From: UBA964 sp037444685
Lineage (GTDB): Bacteria > Pseudomonadota > Gammaproteobacteria > Steroidobacterales > Steroidobacteraceae
Length of the DNA: 64,000 bases
Direction of reading: 5' to 3'
Assembly: GCA_037444685.1 (NCBI GenBank)
Contig: JBBILX010000005.1
Coordinates: 186,001 to 250,000 of the forward strand
Numbering within the stretch: the stretch's first letter is position 1; every line of letters begins with the position of its first letter. The notes beneath the pieces are model-generated. The model made no database searches. It saw only the letters and a program-made list of their open reading frames with translations, and had not been told where the DNA came from. The position numbers were made by a program, and so were the translations under genes. Below are positions 16,021-27,030 of the stretch, one piece after another.

Positions 16021-16710
16021 TCACTCGGCGTTGTCGCTGGGACTCTCGGCCTCGACAGCCGGCGCCTCGCTCTCGCGCCAGCCGAGTTCGCCGGCGCGCA
16101 GCTCCGCGGCCCGGTAACTCGCATCGAGCGTGTTGCATACCTGGCAGAACAGGTCAGCGGTTTTCTCCGCGTCGTAGGCCGCCGAGTGCGCCGAGCCGTC
16201 GTCCCAGCCGAGCCCGGCGATCATCGCGGCCTTCGCGAGCACGGTCTGGCCGAAGGCCGCGCCGGCGAGCGTCACCGTATCGAAGCTCGAGAACGGATGG
16301 AAAGGGCTGCGCTTGATGCCGGTACGGGCGATCGCCGCGTTGAGGAAGCCGAGATCGAAGCTCGCGTTGTGGCCGACGAGGATCGCGCGCTTGCAGCCCG
16401 CTGCCTGCATCGCCTCACGCACCGGCTTGAAGATGCGGCTCAGTGCGTCGCGCTCGGGCAGGGCGGGGCGCAGCGGGTGGAATGGATCGATGCCGTTGAC
16501 TGCCAGCGAAGCCGGGTCGATCCGTGCCCCCTCGAACGGTCGGACCTGATAGCTGTGCGTCACGCCGCGTCGCAATCGACCTTCCGCGTCGACGTCGATC
16601 AGCACCGCAGCGATCTCGAGCAGCGCGTCGGTCGCGGCGACGAAGCCGCCGGTCTCGACATCGACGACGACGGGCAGGAATCCGCGGAATCGTCGCGCCA
16701 GCGCGCTCAT
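16021..16710 (-). CDS. rnt: Ribonuclease T
   Basis: A 229-residue DEDDh 3'-5' exoribonuclease that trims 3' ends of tRNA and other stable RNAs. The exonuclease motifs are complete: VVDVETGGF (D, E), GHNASFDLGF (D) and HSAAYDAEKTADLF (H, D). The FHPFSSFDTVTLAG stretch is typical of RNase T. The ATG at 16710 overlaps the pyrC stop as ATGA; the longer in-frame extension lies inside pyrC and is rejected. It is the last gene of the pepA-like/pyrC/rnt operon. Confidence 0.93.
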   Translation of the reverse strand: MSALARRFRGFLPVVVDVETGGFVAATDALLEIAAVLIDVDAEGRLRRGVTHSYQVRPFEGARIDPASLAVNGIDPFHPLRPALPERDALSRIFKPVREAMQAAGCKRAILVGHNASFDLGFLNAAIARTGIKRSPFHPFSSFDTVTLAGAAFGQTVLAKAAMIAGLGWDDGSAHSAAYDAEKTADLFCQVCNTLDASYRAAELRAGELGWRESEAPAVEAESPSDNAE

Positions 16711-17756
16711 CGGGCCGTCAGCCCGCGTCGCAGGCGCCAGCGCAGCGTCTCGCCGGCGCGCATCGGCACCACGGTGCCAGCGCCGAACCCGTAGGCCATG
16801 GGGACGGTCCACTCCTCGCGCACGAGCTCGACGCTGCCCGCGTTGCGCGGCAGGCCGTAGAACTCGGCGCCGAAGCGCGCCGCGAAATCCGCCAGTCGCC
16901 CGAGCGCTCCGGCGGCCTCGAATGCCTCTGCGTACAGCTCGAGCGCCGCATACGCCGTGTAGGTGCCGGCGCAGCCGCAGGCCGCTTCCTTGGTCGCGCG
17001 TTCGTGCGGGGCGCTGTCGGTGCCGAGGAAGAACTTGGGGCTACCGCTGGTCGCGGCCTCGAGCAGCGCCGCGCGGTCGTCCTCGGTCTTGAGGATCGGC
17101 AGGCAGTAGTAGTGCGGCCGCAACCCGCCGCGGAAGATCGCGTTGCGGTTGTAGAGCAGATGCTGAGGCGTGATCGTCGCCGCGACGTTGGCTCCCGCCG
17201 CGCGCACGAACTGGACCGCAGTCCGCGTCGTGATGTGCTCGAACACCACCCGCAGCGACGGCAGGCGCCGCGTCAGCGGCGAGAGCACCTCGTCGATGAA
17301 GCGCGCTTCGCGATCGAAGATGTCGACGTCATCGTGCGTGACTTCGCCATGCACGAGGAGCGGCATGCCGTGTGCGGCCATGGCCTCGAGCGTCGCCGCG
17401 CAATGGCGGATGTCGGTGACGCCGGCGTCGGAGTGGGTCGTGGCCCCAGCGGGGTAGAGCTTGAAGGCGTGCACGAAGCCGCTAGCACGGGCACGTGCGA
17501 CCTCCTGCGGCGGCGTGCGGTCGGTCAGGTAGAGCGTCATCAGCGGCTCGAAGCCCGAACCCGGGGGCCGGGCGGCCAGTATCCGCTCTCGGTAAGCACC
17601 CGCCAGCGCCACCGTCGTCACCGGGGGCTTGAGGTTGGGCATCACGATCGCGCGCGCGAAGCGCGCCGCCGTGTGTGGCAGTACGGCGGCCAGCGCTGCG
17701 CCGTCGCGCAGGTGCAGGTGCCAGTCGTCGGGCGTCGGCAGGATGAGGCTGTTCAT
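16707..17756 (-). CDS. pyrC: Dihydroorotase (class II)
   Basis: A 349-residue zinc enzyme that forms dihydroorotate from carbamoyl aspartate in pyrimidine synthesis. It has the HxH pair in DDWHLHLRDG near the N-terminus, the carbamylated Lys in AFKLYPAGATTHSDAGV, zinc histidines in LLVHGE and FEHITT, and the catalytic Asp in FLGTDSAPH. Length matches E. coli PyrC (348). Both ends overlap neighbours by ATGA: with the M17 peptidase upstream and with rnt downstream. Confidence 0.96.
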   Translation of the reverse strand: MNSLILPTPDDWHLHLRDGAALAAVLPHTAARFARAIVMPNLKPPVTTVALAGAYRERILAARPPGSGFEPLMTLYLTDRTPPQEVARARASGFVHAFKLYPAGATTHSDAGVTDIRHCAATLEAMAAHGMPLLVHGEVTHDDVDIFDREARFIDEVLSPLTRRLPSLRVVFEHITTRTAVQFVRAAGANVAATITPQHLLYNRNAIFRGGLRPHYYCLPILKTEDDRAALLEAATSGSPKFFLGTDSAPHERATKEAACGCAGTYTAYAALELYAEAFEAAGALGRLADFAARFGAEFYGLPRNAGSVELVREEWTVPMAYGFGAGTVVPMRAGETLRWRLRRGLTAR

Positions 17757-19306
17757 GGCGCCGCCCCGCCTAGCAGATCCGTGGCGCGCAGGGCCTCGAG
17801 CGCGAAACGCACGCCGAAGCCGGTGACGTCGGTCGTGACGTGGCCCAGGCCTCCGGAGCGGGTGGCGGCGGCGAGATCGACGTGCAGCCAGGTCGATTCG
17901 GTGGGCACGAACCGTTGCAGGAAACGCGCGGCAAGGATGTGGTCGCCTTTGCCGTCGACCGCGCACTGCAGCAGGTCGGCGACGCGGCTCTCGAGATCGG
18001 CGTCGTAATCGCGCGGCATCGGGAAGCAGTGCACACGTTCCCCGCTGCGTCGTCCGGCCTCCTCGATGAACGCGCGCAACGCAGGACGGTTCGTGAACGC
18101 GCCGCTCATGCGCTCGGTCAAGGCCAGGACGCACGCCCCGGTCAACGTCGCGAAATCGACGATCGCGCGCGGCCGGCTGCGCGCCGCGAGCGCAAGCGTG
18201 TCGGCCAGCACCATGCGGCCCTCGGCGTCGGTGTGGATCACCTGCACGGTCAGGCCGTTGGCGGCCCGGACGACGTCCTGCGGCCGATAAGCGGACGGGC
18301 CGGTGCGGTTCTCGCTGATCGCGAGCCAGCAGTCGATCGCGAGCGGCACGCGCAGCTCGGCGAGCGCGAGCGTGGTCGCGAGTGCAACGGCGCTGCCGGC
18401 CATGTCGGTGTGCATGTCGAGCATGCTCTTGTGCGGCTTGAGATTGGTGCCGCCCGTGTCGAACAGGATACCTTTGCCGACCAGCGCGAGGTCGGGAGGC
18501 GCGCGTCGCTTGCGCGGCCGGTAGCGAAGCTGCGCGATGCCCGCGTCGCGCGCGGCGTTACCAGCCGAGACCGCGAGAAAAGCGCCGGCGCCGGCACGGC
18601 GCAGCGCGGCCTCGTCCCACCACCGAAGCTGCAGGCCGTGGCGGCGCGCGAGCGCGGTGATCAGCCGGCGATAGGCGGTGGCATCGAGCAGGTTCGGCGG
18701 CAGCGCGGTGAGCCAGCGGGCGAGGTTGTTGCCGGCCGCGGTGGCACGCGCGCGCGACAGATCGACCGCGCCGCCATCGTGCAGGTCGATGCGCGCCAGC
18801 CGGGGCCGCGGCGCGCAGCGACCGAAGCGCGGCAGAGCGAAGTCCTGCGCGATCGCTGCAGCGACCAATGCCTCGCTCGCGACGCGCGCGGCGTCGCCGG
18901 CGAGCGCGGCGTGCACCACGATGTGGCCGGCGAGCCGCCGGCCCGCGGCTTTGACCATGCTGCCGGCGAGCTGCAGGGCCTCGAATGGCTCGGCATCCGG
19001 CGCCAGAGCGCCGATCACAGCGCAGGTCTGCGCGGCGTTGGGCAGTGTCAGCGTGCAGCACTCGCCTGCTCGTGGACGCTCGCGCGTGAGTGCGCGGAGC
19101 AGTGCGTCGTGATGCGGCAGGGACTCTGGCAATGCGGGTGGCGCCCGACGACGGCCCGACCGCGCCGCGTCCGCTGCGACGGGCACCATCAGCAGCAGCG
19201 ACTCGGCGCCCTCGATCTGGCGGGCCGTCGGTAATGCCCTGAGACGACGCAGTGGCGGAACGGTGAGGTCGGGCAGCAGCGCCGCGCGCGTCGGGAGGGT
19301 GGGCAT
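17753..19306 (-). CDS. M17 leucyl aminopeptidase family protein (second, divergent copy)
   Basis: A 517-codon cytosolic aminopeptidase of the M17 family. The catalytic domain shows LVGKGILFDTGGTNLKP (Lys and Asp metal ligands), MHTDMAGSA (Asp) and HTDAEGRMVLADTL (Asp, Glu, Arg); in canonical PepA the last motif begins with Asn, here His. The N-terminal half is diverged. The ATG at 19306 is chosen: a TAGGAT box lies just upstream, and the 32-residue extension beyond it crosses that promoter. A second, canonical pepA is present at 56066-57565. This copy heads the operon with pyrC and rnt. Confidence 0.85.
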   Translation of the reverse strand: MPTLPTRAALLPDLTVPPLRRLRALPTARQIEGAESLLLMVPVAADAARSGRRRAPPALPESLPHHDALLRALTRERPRAGECCTLTLPNAAQTCAVIGALAPDAEPFEALQLAGSMVKAAGRRLAGHIVVHAALAGDAARVASEALVAAAIAQDFALPRFGRCAPRPRLARIDLHDGGAVDLSRARATAAGNNLARWLTALPPNLLDATAYRRLITALARRHGLQLRWWDEAALRRAGAGAFLAVSAGNAARDAGIAQLRYRPRKRRAPPDLALVGKGILFDTGGTNLKPHKSMLDMHTDMAGSAVALATTLALAELRVPLAIDCWLAISENRTGPSAYRPQDVVRAANGLTVQVIHTDAEGRMVLADTLALAARSRPRAIVDFATLTGACVLALTERMSGAFTNRPALRAFIEEAGRRSGERVHCFPMPRDYDADLESRVADLLQCAVDGKGDHILAARFLQRFVPTESTWLHVDLAAATRSGGLGHVTTDVTGFGVRFALEALRATDLLGGAAP

Positions 19307-19316
19307 TGCGGGCGCG

Positions 19317-19322
19317 ATCCTA
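19317..19322 (-). promoter_or_regulatory. -10 element of the M17 peptidase/pyrC/rnt operon
   Basis: On the minus strand TGCTAGGATCGCG places an extended -10 (TG-n-TAGGAT) at 19322-19317, ten bases before the ATG. The predicted 5' leader is only about three bases. Confidence 0.45.
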
Positions 19323-19363
19323 GCACAGCCATCTGCCGCGACCCGTCGCCGGTAGCGGCAAGG

Positions 19364-19369
19364 TAGAAT
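19364..19369 (+). promoter_or_regulatory. -10 element of the pyruvate dehydrogenase operon
   Basis: TAGAAT lies 35 bases before the aceE ATG, followed by an AT-rich stretch and TTCCGGAGCACCG, which holds the ribosome binding site GGAG. No clear -35 is seen. It is divergent from the M17 peptidase promoter about 45 bases away. Confidence 0.45.
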
Positions 19370-19404
19370 ATTGGATTGATCAAAGCAGTTCTTCCGGAGC
19401 ACCG

Positions 19405-22098
<2,694 letters not shown>

Positions 22099-22106
22099 GG
22101 CCCGCC

Positions 22107-23552
22107 ATGACCGCCCGCATCGAAGTGCGCGTGCCGGATCTCGGCAACTTTCAGGACGTGGAGGTCATCGAGGTGCTCGTCGGTGTCGGCGAGCAGGTCG
22201 AGCGCGACACGCCGCTCGCGACGCTCGAGACGGAGAAGGCGACGATGGACGTGCCCTCGACGGCGGCGGGTCGCGTCGAGTCGCTCGCGATCGCACGCGG
22301 CAGCAAGGTCAATTGCGGCGACCTCGTCGCGGTGCTGACGACGGACGGGGGCGCGACCGGCGTCGCGTCGCCTGCCGAGGCCGCCTCGCCCGCCGAGCTC
22401 GTATCGCCTGCCGAGGCCGCGTCGCGTGCCGGTGCCGAACCACCCGCCAGCCCCGGCGCGGAGGACGGCTCTGCGGACGCCACGGTCCCGGTCCGCGTGC
22501 TGCGTGCGCCAGCCGGCGGCGGACCGGCGGTCGCGGCGCAGCCACGCGAGGCCGAGGCTGGACCGACTGCCGGTGTGCCGGTCGCCATCCCGGGCGGCCG
22601 CAACGACCTCGCGCCGATCGACGAACCGGGCTTCTCGCGCGCACACGCGTCGCCGTCAGTGCGCAAGTTCGCCCGTGAGCTCGGTGTCGACCTCGCGCGC
22701 GTCAGCGGCTCGGGTCCGAAGGGACGCATCCTCGCCGAAGACGTCAAGGCTTTCGTCAAGCGCGCGCTGAGCGGTGGCGCGGAGGCAGGGACCGCTGCGG
22801 GCACCGCAGCCTTGCCGCGTGTGCCCGTCGTCGACTTCGCGGCCTTCGGCCCGGTGGAAGTCCGGCCGCTCAATCGCGTGCAGAGGATCTCCGGGCCGCG
22901 TCTGCATGCGTCGTGGGTCAATCTGCCGCACGTCACGCAGTTCGACGAGGCCGACATCACCGAGCTCGAGGAGGCGCGTGTCAGGCTCAAGCAGCGCGCG
23001 CTGCAGGAGGGCATCAAGCTCACGCCGCTCGCGTTCGTGATACGCGCCTGCGTGCTGACGCTTGCCCAGCATCCGCAATTCAATGCCTCGCTCGACGAGG
23101 CCGGCCAGAATCTCGTCCTCAAGCGCTACTGCCACATTGGCTTCGCGGCCGACACGCCCAATGGACTGCTGGTGCCCGTGATACGTGATGCCGATCGCAA
23201 GGACGTCTACGAGCTCGCGCGTGCGCTGGCCGAGCTCTCGGACAAGGCGCGGGCCGGCCGACTGTCGGCCGCCGAGATGCAGGGCGGCTGCTTCACCGTC
23301 TCGAGTCTCGGCGGCATCGGCGGGACCGCCTTCACGCCGATCATCAACGCGCCGGAGGTCGCCATCCTCGGTGTCTCGCGTTCGGCGATGCGTCCGCAGT
23401 ATCGCGACGGCGCTTTCGTCCCGCGCCTCATGCTGCCGCTGTCGCTGTCGTACGACCATCGCGTCATCGACGGTGCCGCGGCGGCGCGCTTCACGACTGA
23501 TCTCGCTGCGCGACTCGCCGACCCGCGTGCGCTGCTCGAGGCCGTGCCATGA
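22107..23552 (+). CDS. aceF: Dihydrolipoamide acetyltransferase (E2 of pyruvate dehydrogenase)
   Basis: A 481-residue E2 core protein. Order: one lipoyl domain (about 1-80; modified Lys44 in LETEKATMDVP), an Ala/Pro-rich linker with hexapeptide repeats, a peripheral-subunit-binding domain (about 170-210; SPSVRKFARELGVDL ... GPKGRILAEDVKAF), and the acetyltransferase domain (about 250-481) with the catalytic SYDHRVIDGAAAARF. E. coli AceF has three lipoyl domains; this has one, but the partner lpdA carries another. The lpdA ATG overlaps the stop (ATGA). The longer in-frame reading upstream runs through the end of aceE and is not coding. Confidence 0.97.
   Translation: MTARIEVRVPDLGNFQDVEVIEVLVGVGEQVERDTPLATLETEKATMDVPSTAAGRVESLAIARGSKVNCGDLVAVLTTDGGATGVASPAEAASPAELVSPAEAASRAGAEPPASPGAEDGSADATVPVRVLRAPAGGGPAVAAQPREAEAGPTAGVPVAIPGGRNDLAPIDEPGFSRAHASPSVRKFARELGVDLARVSGSGPKGRILAEDVKAFVKRALSGGAEAGTAAGTAALPRVPVVDFAAFGPVEVRPLNRVQRISGPRLHASWVNLPHVTQFDEADITELEEARVRLKQRALQEGIKLTPLAFVIRACVLTLAQHPQFNASLDEAGQNLVLKRYCHIGFAADTPNGLLVPVIRDADRKDVYELARALAELSDKARAGRLSAAEMQGGCFTVSSLGGIGGTAFTPIINAPEVAILGVSRSAMRPQYRDGAFVPRLMLPLSLSYDHRVIDGAAAARFTTDLAARLADPRALLEAVP
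22368..22439 (+). repeat. In-frame 18-base repeats encoding the aceF flexible linker
   Basis: Four tandem 18-base units encode SPAEAA, SPAELV, SPAEAA and SRAGAE (AceF residues 88-111). They build the mobile linker after the lipoyl domain. Units one and three are nearly identical in DNA, so the linker probably grew by slippage or unequal exchange and may vary in length between strains. Confidence 0.8.
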
Positions 23553-25387
23553 GCGAGATCATCGAGATCCGCGTCCCGGACCTGGGCGGGTTCAGCGCCG
23601 TCGACGTCATCGACGTGCTGATTGGCCCCGGCGAGTCGATTTCACTCGCGCAGCCACTGATCACACTCGAGACCGACAAGGCAACGATGGACGTGCCGGC
23701 GCCGGCGGCCGGCAAGGTCGTCGAGGTGCTGGTCGCGCGCGGCGACAAGGTTTCCACCGGCAGCCCGATTGCTCGCGTGGCGGTCGAGTCGGCCCGCCCC
23801 GCGGGTACGGTCATCGGCGCGGATACGGTCGGCAGCGCGGATGCCACCGTCGGCGCGGATGCCGGCGACGCAGCCGCTCCGCGCGAGCCGGCTGCGGGGC
23901 CGGCGATTGCTGCCGCGACTCCGTCCGGCGGTCGCGCGGCGCCTGAGCCGCTGGCTCCCGCGCGTTACGACGGGCCCGTGGATCGGCGCACCGAGCTGCT
24001 CGTGATCGGTGCGGGGCCTGGCGGCTACGCTGCAGCCTTCCGCGCCGCGGATCTCGGTGTGCGCGTCACGCTGATCGAGCGCTGGCCCGTGCTGGGCGGC
24101 GTCTGCCTGAATGTCGGCTGCATTCCGTCGAAGGCGTTGCTGCACGCTGCCAAGGTCGTCGAGGAGGCGGCTGCGATGGCCGAGCATGGCATCGTCTTCG
24201 GCGAACCGCGGATCGATCTCGAGCGGCTGCGTGGCTGGAAGAACGGCGTGGTGCGCAAGCTGACGGGCGGACTCAAGATGCTCGCCAAGCAGCGCACGGT
24301 CGAAGTCGTCCAGGGCGAGGCGAGGTTCGTCTCGTCCAACGTCGTCTCGGTCACGACGGCGAGCGGTGCGCAGACCATAGGGTTCGCGCACTGCATCGTC
24401 GCGGCGGGTTCGGAGCCCGTGAAGCTGCCGTTCATGCCGGACGATCCGCGCGTGATCGACTCGACCGGCGCGCTCGAGATCGAGAGCATTCCGCGCCGGT
24501 TGCTCGTCATCGGTGGCGGCATCATCGGTCTCGAGATGGCCTGCATTTATGCCGCGCTGGGGACGAAAGTCAGCGTCGTGGAGCTGACGCCGCAGCTGAT
24601 GCCGGGGTGTGACCCTGATCTCGTGCGGCCGCTCGAGAAGCGCATCCGATCACGTTACGAGCGGGTGCTTACCGGCGTGAAGGTTACCGGCTGCGTGGCG
24701 ACGGCCGAAGGTCTCAGGGTGCGCTTCGAGGGCGAGGGGGCGCCGGCCGAGGACATCTTCGATCGCGTGCTCGTCGCCGTCGGCCGCGTGCCCAATGGTC
24801 GGCGGATCGGCGCCGAGGCGGCCGGACTCGAGATCGATCCGCGCGGTTTCATCACGGTCGACCGGCAGATGCGGACACGCGTGCCGCACATCTTTGCGAT
24901 CGGCGACATTGCCGGACAGCCGATGCTCGCGCACAAGGCGACGCACGAGGGCAAGGTGGCCGCCGAAGCCGTCGCCGGACACAATGCCTACTTCGATGCG
25001 CGCGTCATTCCGTCGGTCGCCTACACCGATCCGGAGGTCGCCTGGGTCGGGCTGACCGAGACTCAAGCGAAGGCGAAGGGCATCGCGGTGCAGAAGGGAT
25101 TGTTCCCCTGGATGGCGAGCGGGCGCTCTCTCGCGCAGGCGCGTGACGAGGGCTTCACGAAGCTGCTGTTCGATCCGTCGACGCGGCGCGTGCTCGGTGG
25201 CGGTCTGGTTGGGCCCAATGCCGGTGAACTCGTCGCCGAGATCGCGCTCGCGATCGAGATGGGGGCTGACGCTGCGGACATCGGGCTCACGATCCATCCG
25301 CATCCGACCGTGTCGGAGACGGTCGGCTTCGCGGCCGAGGCCTTCGAAGGCACGCTCACGGATCTCTACGTACCGCGCAAGGCCTGA
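23549..25387 (+). CDS. lpdA: Dihydrolipoamide dehydrogenase with N-terminal lipoyl domain (E3)
   Basis: A 612-residue flavoprotein that reoxidises the lipoyl groups of E2. Residues 1-80 are a lipoyl domain (Lys44 in LETDKATMDVP), followed by a ~45-residue Ala/Pro linker. The FAD domain starts at LLVIGAGPGGYAAAFRAADL; the redox disulphide is Cys186/Cys191 (GVCLNVGCIPSK); NAD binding is at LLVIGGGIIGLEMA; the C-terminal catalytic motif is TIHPHPTVSET. Lipoyl-E3 fusions are known in Neisseria, Xanthomonas and relatives. It overlaps aceF by four bases and ends 21 bases from a convergent gene. Confidence 0.97.
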   Translation: MSEIIEIRVPDLGGFSAVDVIDVLIGPGESISLAQPLITLETDKATMDVPAPAAGKVVEVLVARGDKVSTGSPIARVAVESARPAGTVIGADTVGSADATVGADAGDAAAPREPAAGPAIAAATPSGGRAAPEPLAPARYDGPVDRRTELLVIGAGPGGYAAAFRAADLGVRVTLIERWPVLGGVCLNVGCIPSKALLHAAKVVEEAAAMAEHGIVFGEPRIDLERLRGWKNGVVRKLTGGLKMLAKQRTVEVVQGEARFVSSNVVSVTTASGAQTIGFAHCIVAAGSEPVKLPFMPDDPRVIDSTGALEIESIPRRLLVIGGGIIGLEMACIYAALGTKVSVVELTPQLMPGCDPDLVRPLEKRIRSRYERVLTGVKVTGCVATAEGLRVRFEGEGAPAEDIFDRVLVAVGRVPNGRRIGAEAAGLEIDPRGFITVDRQMRTRVPHIFAIGDIAGQPMLAHKATHEGKVAAEAVAGHNAYFDARVIPSVAYTDPEVAWVGLTETQAKAKGIAVQKGLFPWMASGRSLAQARDEGFTKLLFDPSTRRVLGGGLVGPNAGELVAEIALAIEMGADAADIGLTIHPHPTVSETVGFAAEAFEGTLTDLYVPRKA

Positions 25388-25408
25388 GCGCCCTGCCGCG
25401 GCGGCCGT

Positions 25409-25831
25409 TCAGAGCAGGCCGCGCAGCGCCTCGAGATAACGCCGCTCGTCGGGAGCGTGGCCGGCTCGCTGTGCCTCCCAAAGCGTCTGCCCGAGCAGTT
25501 CCATCATGCGGTGCTCGGCTTCGTGCGGCTCGAAGCGCGAGTTCAGCCGCTGCGCGACAGCGCGGATCCCCGCCGGTCGGTCGGTCGCGATCTGATCGCG
25601 GATCGCCAGATGCAGCCCGAGATGCAGGAACGGGTTGCCGCCCTCGATACCCGCGAAATCGGCATCGAGCGCCGTCTCGTCCTCGAGCCAGCGCCAGTAC
25701 TCGGGGTGTTGCTCGATGACCTCGGCGATCTGCGCTTCGAGCGGCGAGAGCAGCGCGCCCGAGCGGCTGCGGCGCCAGGCTTCGTGGTAGTGGCGACGCA
25801 GGTCGGCCCGAGTATGACCGGAGAACAGCAT
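25409..25831 (-). CDS. DUF1841 family protein
   Basis: A 140-residue soluble protein of the DUF1841 family. Recognisable parts are HYHEAWRRSRSGALLSPLEA, VIEQHPEYW, GGNPFLHLGLHLAIRDQIATDRP and the C-terminal HEAEHRMMELLGQTLWEAQR. Conserved His and Glu residues suggest a helical fold, possibly metal-binding, but no function is established. Its ATG overlaps the nth stop by one base (TGATG), so it is the last gene of the metG-rnfB-nth operon. Confidence 0.8.
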   Translation of the reverse strand: MLFSGHTRADLRRHYHEAWRRSRSGALLSPLEAQIAEVIEQHPEYWRWLEDETALDADFAGIEGGNPFLHLGLHLAIRDQIATDRPAGIRAVAQRLNSRFEPHEAEHRMMELLGQTLWEAQRAGHAPDERRYLEALRGLL

Positions 25832-26472
25832 CAGCTCTCCTCACGGCTCTTGCCGCGGTACTCGCAGAGGTCCGCGATCGGGCAGCGCGGACAGTCCGGG
25901 CGGCGCGCCTTGCAGACGTAACGACCGTGCAGGATCAGCCAATGGTGCGCATCGCGACGGAACTCCTCGGGAATGAACTTCAGGAGTGCCTTCTCGACCG
26001 CGAGCGGCGTGCGGCCACGGGCGAGGCCGGTGCGGTTCGCCACGCGGAAGATGTGCGTGTCGACAGCGATGGTCGGTTCGCCGAAAGCGGTGTTCAGAAC
26101 CACGTTGGCGGTCTTGCGACCGACCCCTGGCAGAGCTTCGAGCGCCTCCCGCTGCCGTGGTACCTCGCCACCATGCTGCTCGACTAGGATCCGGCAGGCA
26201 GCGATCAGGTTTCGGGCCTTGGCATTCCAGAGCCCGATCGTGCGGATGTAACGGGCGAGACCGTCCACGCCGAGCGCGAGCATGGCCTGCGGCGTGCGCG
26301 CCACCGGGAAGAGGCGCCGCGTCGCCGCGTTGACGGACTTGTCGGTCGCCTGCGCCGAGAGGATCACGGCGACCAGCAGTTCGAACGGCGTCGAGTATTC
26401 GAGCTCGGTGGTCGGATGCGGATTGGCGCGCCGCCAGCGCTCGAAGATCTCGCGTCGCTTCTGCGCGTTCAT
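25831..26472 (-). CDS. nth: Endonuclease III
   Basis: A 213-residue DNA glycosylase/AP lyase that removes oxidised pyrimidines in base excision repair. The helix-hairpin-helix with the catalytic Lys reads LPGVGRKTANVVL, the catalytic Asp is in VDTHIFRVANR, and the C-terminal [4Fe-4S] cluster uses the four cysteines of CKARRPDCPRCPIADLC. Length equals the E. coli enzyme (211). It overlaps the rnfB stop by ATGA and DUF1841 by one base. Confidence 0.97.
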   Translation of the reverse strand: MNAQKRREIFERWRRANPHPTTELEYSTPFELLVAVILSAQATDKSVNAATRRLFPVARTPQAMLALGVDGLARYIRTIGLWNAKARNLIAACRILVEQHGGEVPRQREALEALPGVGRKTANVVLNTAFGEPTIAVDTHIFRVANRTGLARGRTPLAVEKALLKFIPEEFRRDAHHWLILHGRYVCKARRPDCPRCPIADLCEYRGKSREES

Positions 26473-27020
26473 GGCCCCGCGCTCCGCTTGCGCTCGGCGA
26501 TGCGTGCCGCACGCTCTGCAGCGCGTCGTGCCGAGCGCCGCTCGTGGGCGCGATGCCGTTCGCGACTGCGGGAGGGGGTCGGCGGGGGCGGCGCCGTCAC
26601 GGGGCGTGGAATCATCACGATGCAGTCCACCGGGCACGGCGCAATGCACAGCTCGCAGCCGGTGCAGACCGACTCGAGCACGGTGTGCGTATGGCGCTGG
26701 GCGCCAATGATCGCATCGACCGGGCAGGGCGGCAGGCATCGCGCGCAGCCTATGCAGCGCTCCTCGTCGATGCGCGCGACGGCCGGCGCGGCCTCGGCGC
26801 CGCAGTCGGGGTCGAGCGGCAGCGGTTCACGCCCGAGCAGCGCCGCCAGCGCCGCGATCGTCGCGGCGCCGCCGGGCGGACAGCGATTGATCGCAGCGCC
26901 CTGCTCCACGATCGCCTTTGCGTAGGGCAGGCAGCCCTGATAGCCGCAGCGCGTGCACTGCGTCTGCGGCAGCAGCGCATCGACGGCTTCGACGAGCACT
27001 GCCTCGCTCGCGTCGCTCAT
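26469..27020 (-). CDS. rnfB: RnfB/RsxB-type ferredoxin protein without membrane anchor
   Basis: A 183-residue iron-sulphur protein matching the soluble part of RnfB/RsxB. The N-terminal four-cysteine motif (CTRCGYQGC ... INRCPPGG) is followed by two [4Fe-4S] ferredoxin motifs, CIGCARCLPPCPVDAI and CTGCELCIAPCPVDCI, and a basic Arg/Ala tail of about 40 residues. The N-terminal membrane helix of Rnf complex subunits is absent, and none of rnfA, C, D, G, E is nearby; in many Gammaproteobacteria nth ends the full rsxABCDGE operon. This copy sits between metG and nth, as in xanthomonads. Its electron partners are unknown. Confidence 0.85.
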   Translation of the reverse strand: MSDASEAVLVEAVDALLPQTQCTRCGYQGCLPYAKAIVEQGAAINRCPPGGAATIAALAALLGREPLPLDPDCGAEAAPAVARIDEERCIGCARCLPPCPVDAIIGAQRHTHTVLESVCTGCELCIAPCPVDCIVMIPRPVTAPPPPTPSRSRERHRAHERRSARRAAERAARIAERKRSAGP

Positions 27021-27030
27021 GTCCGGGTCG

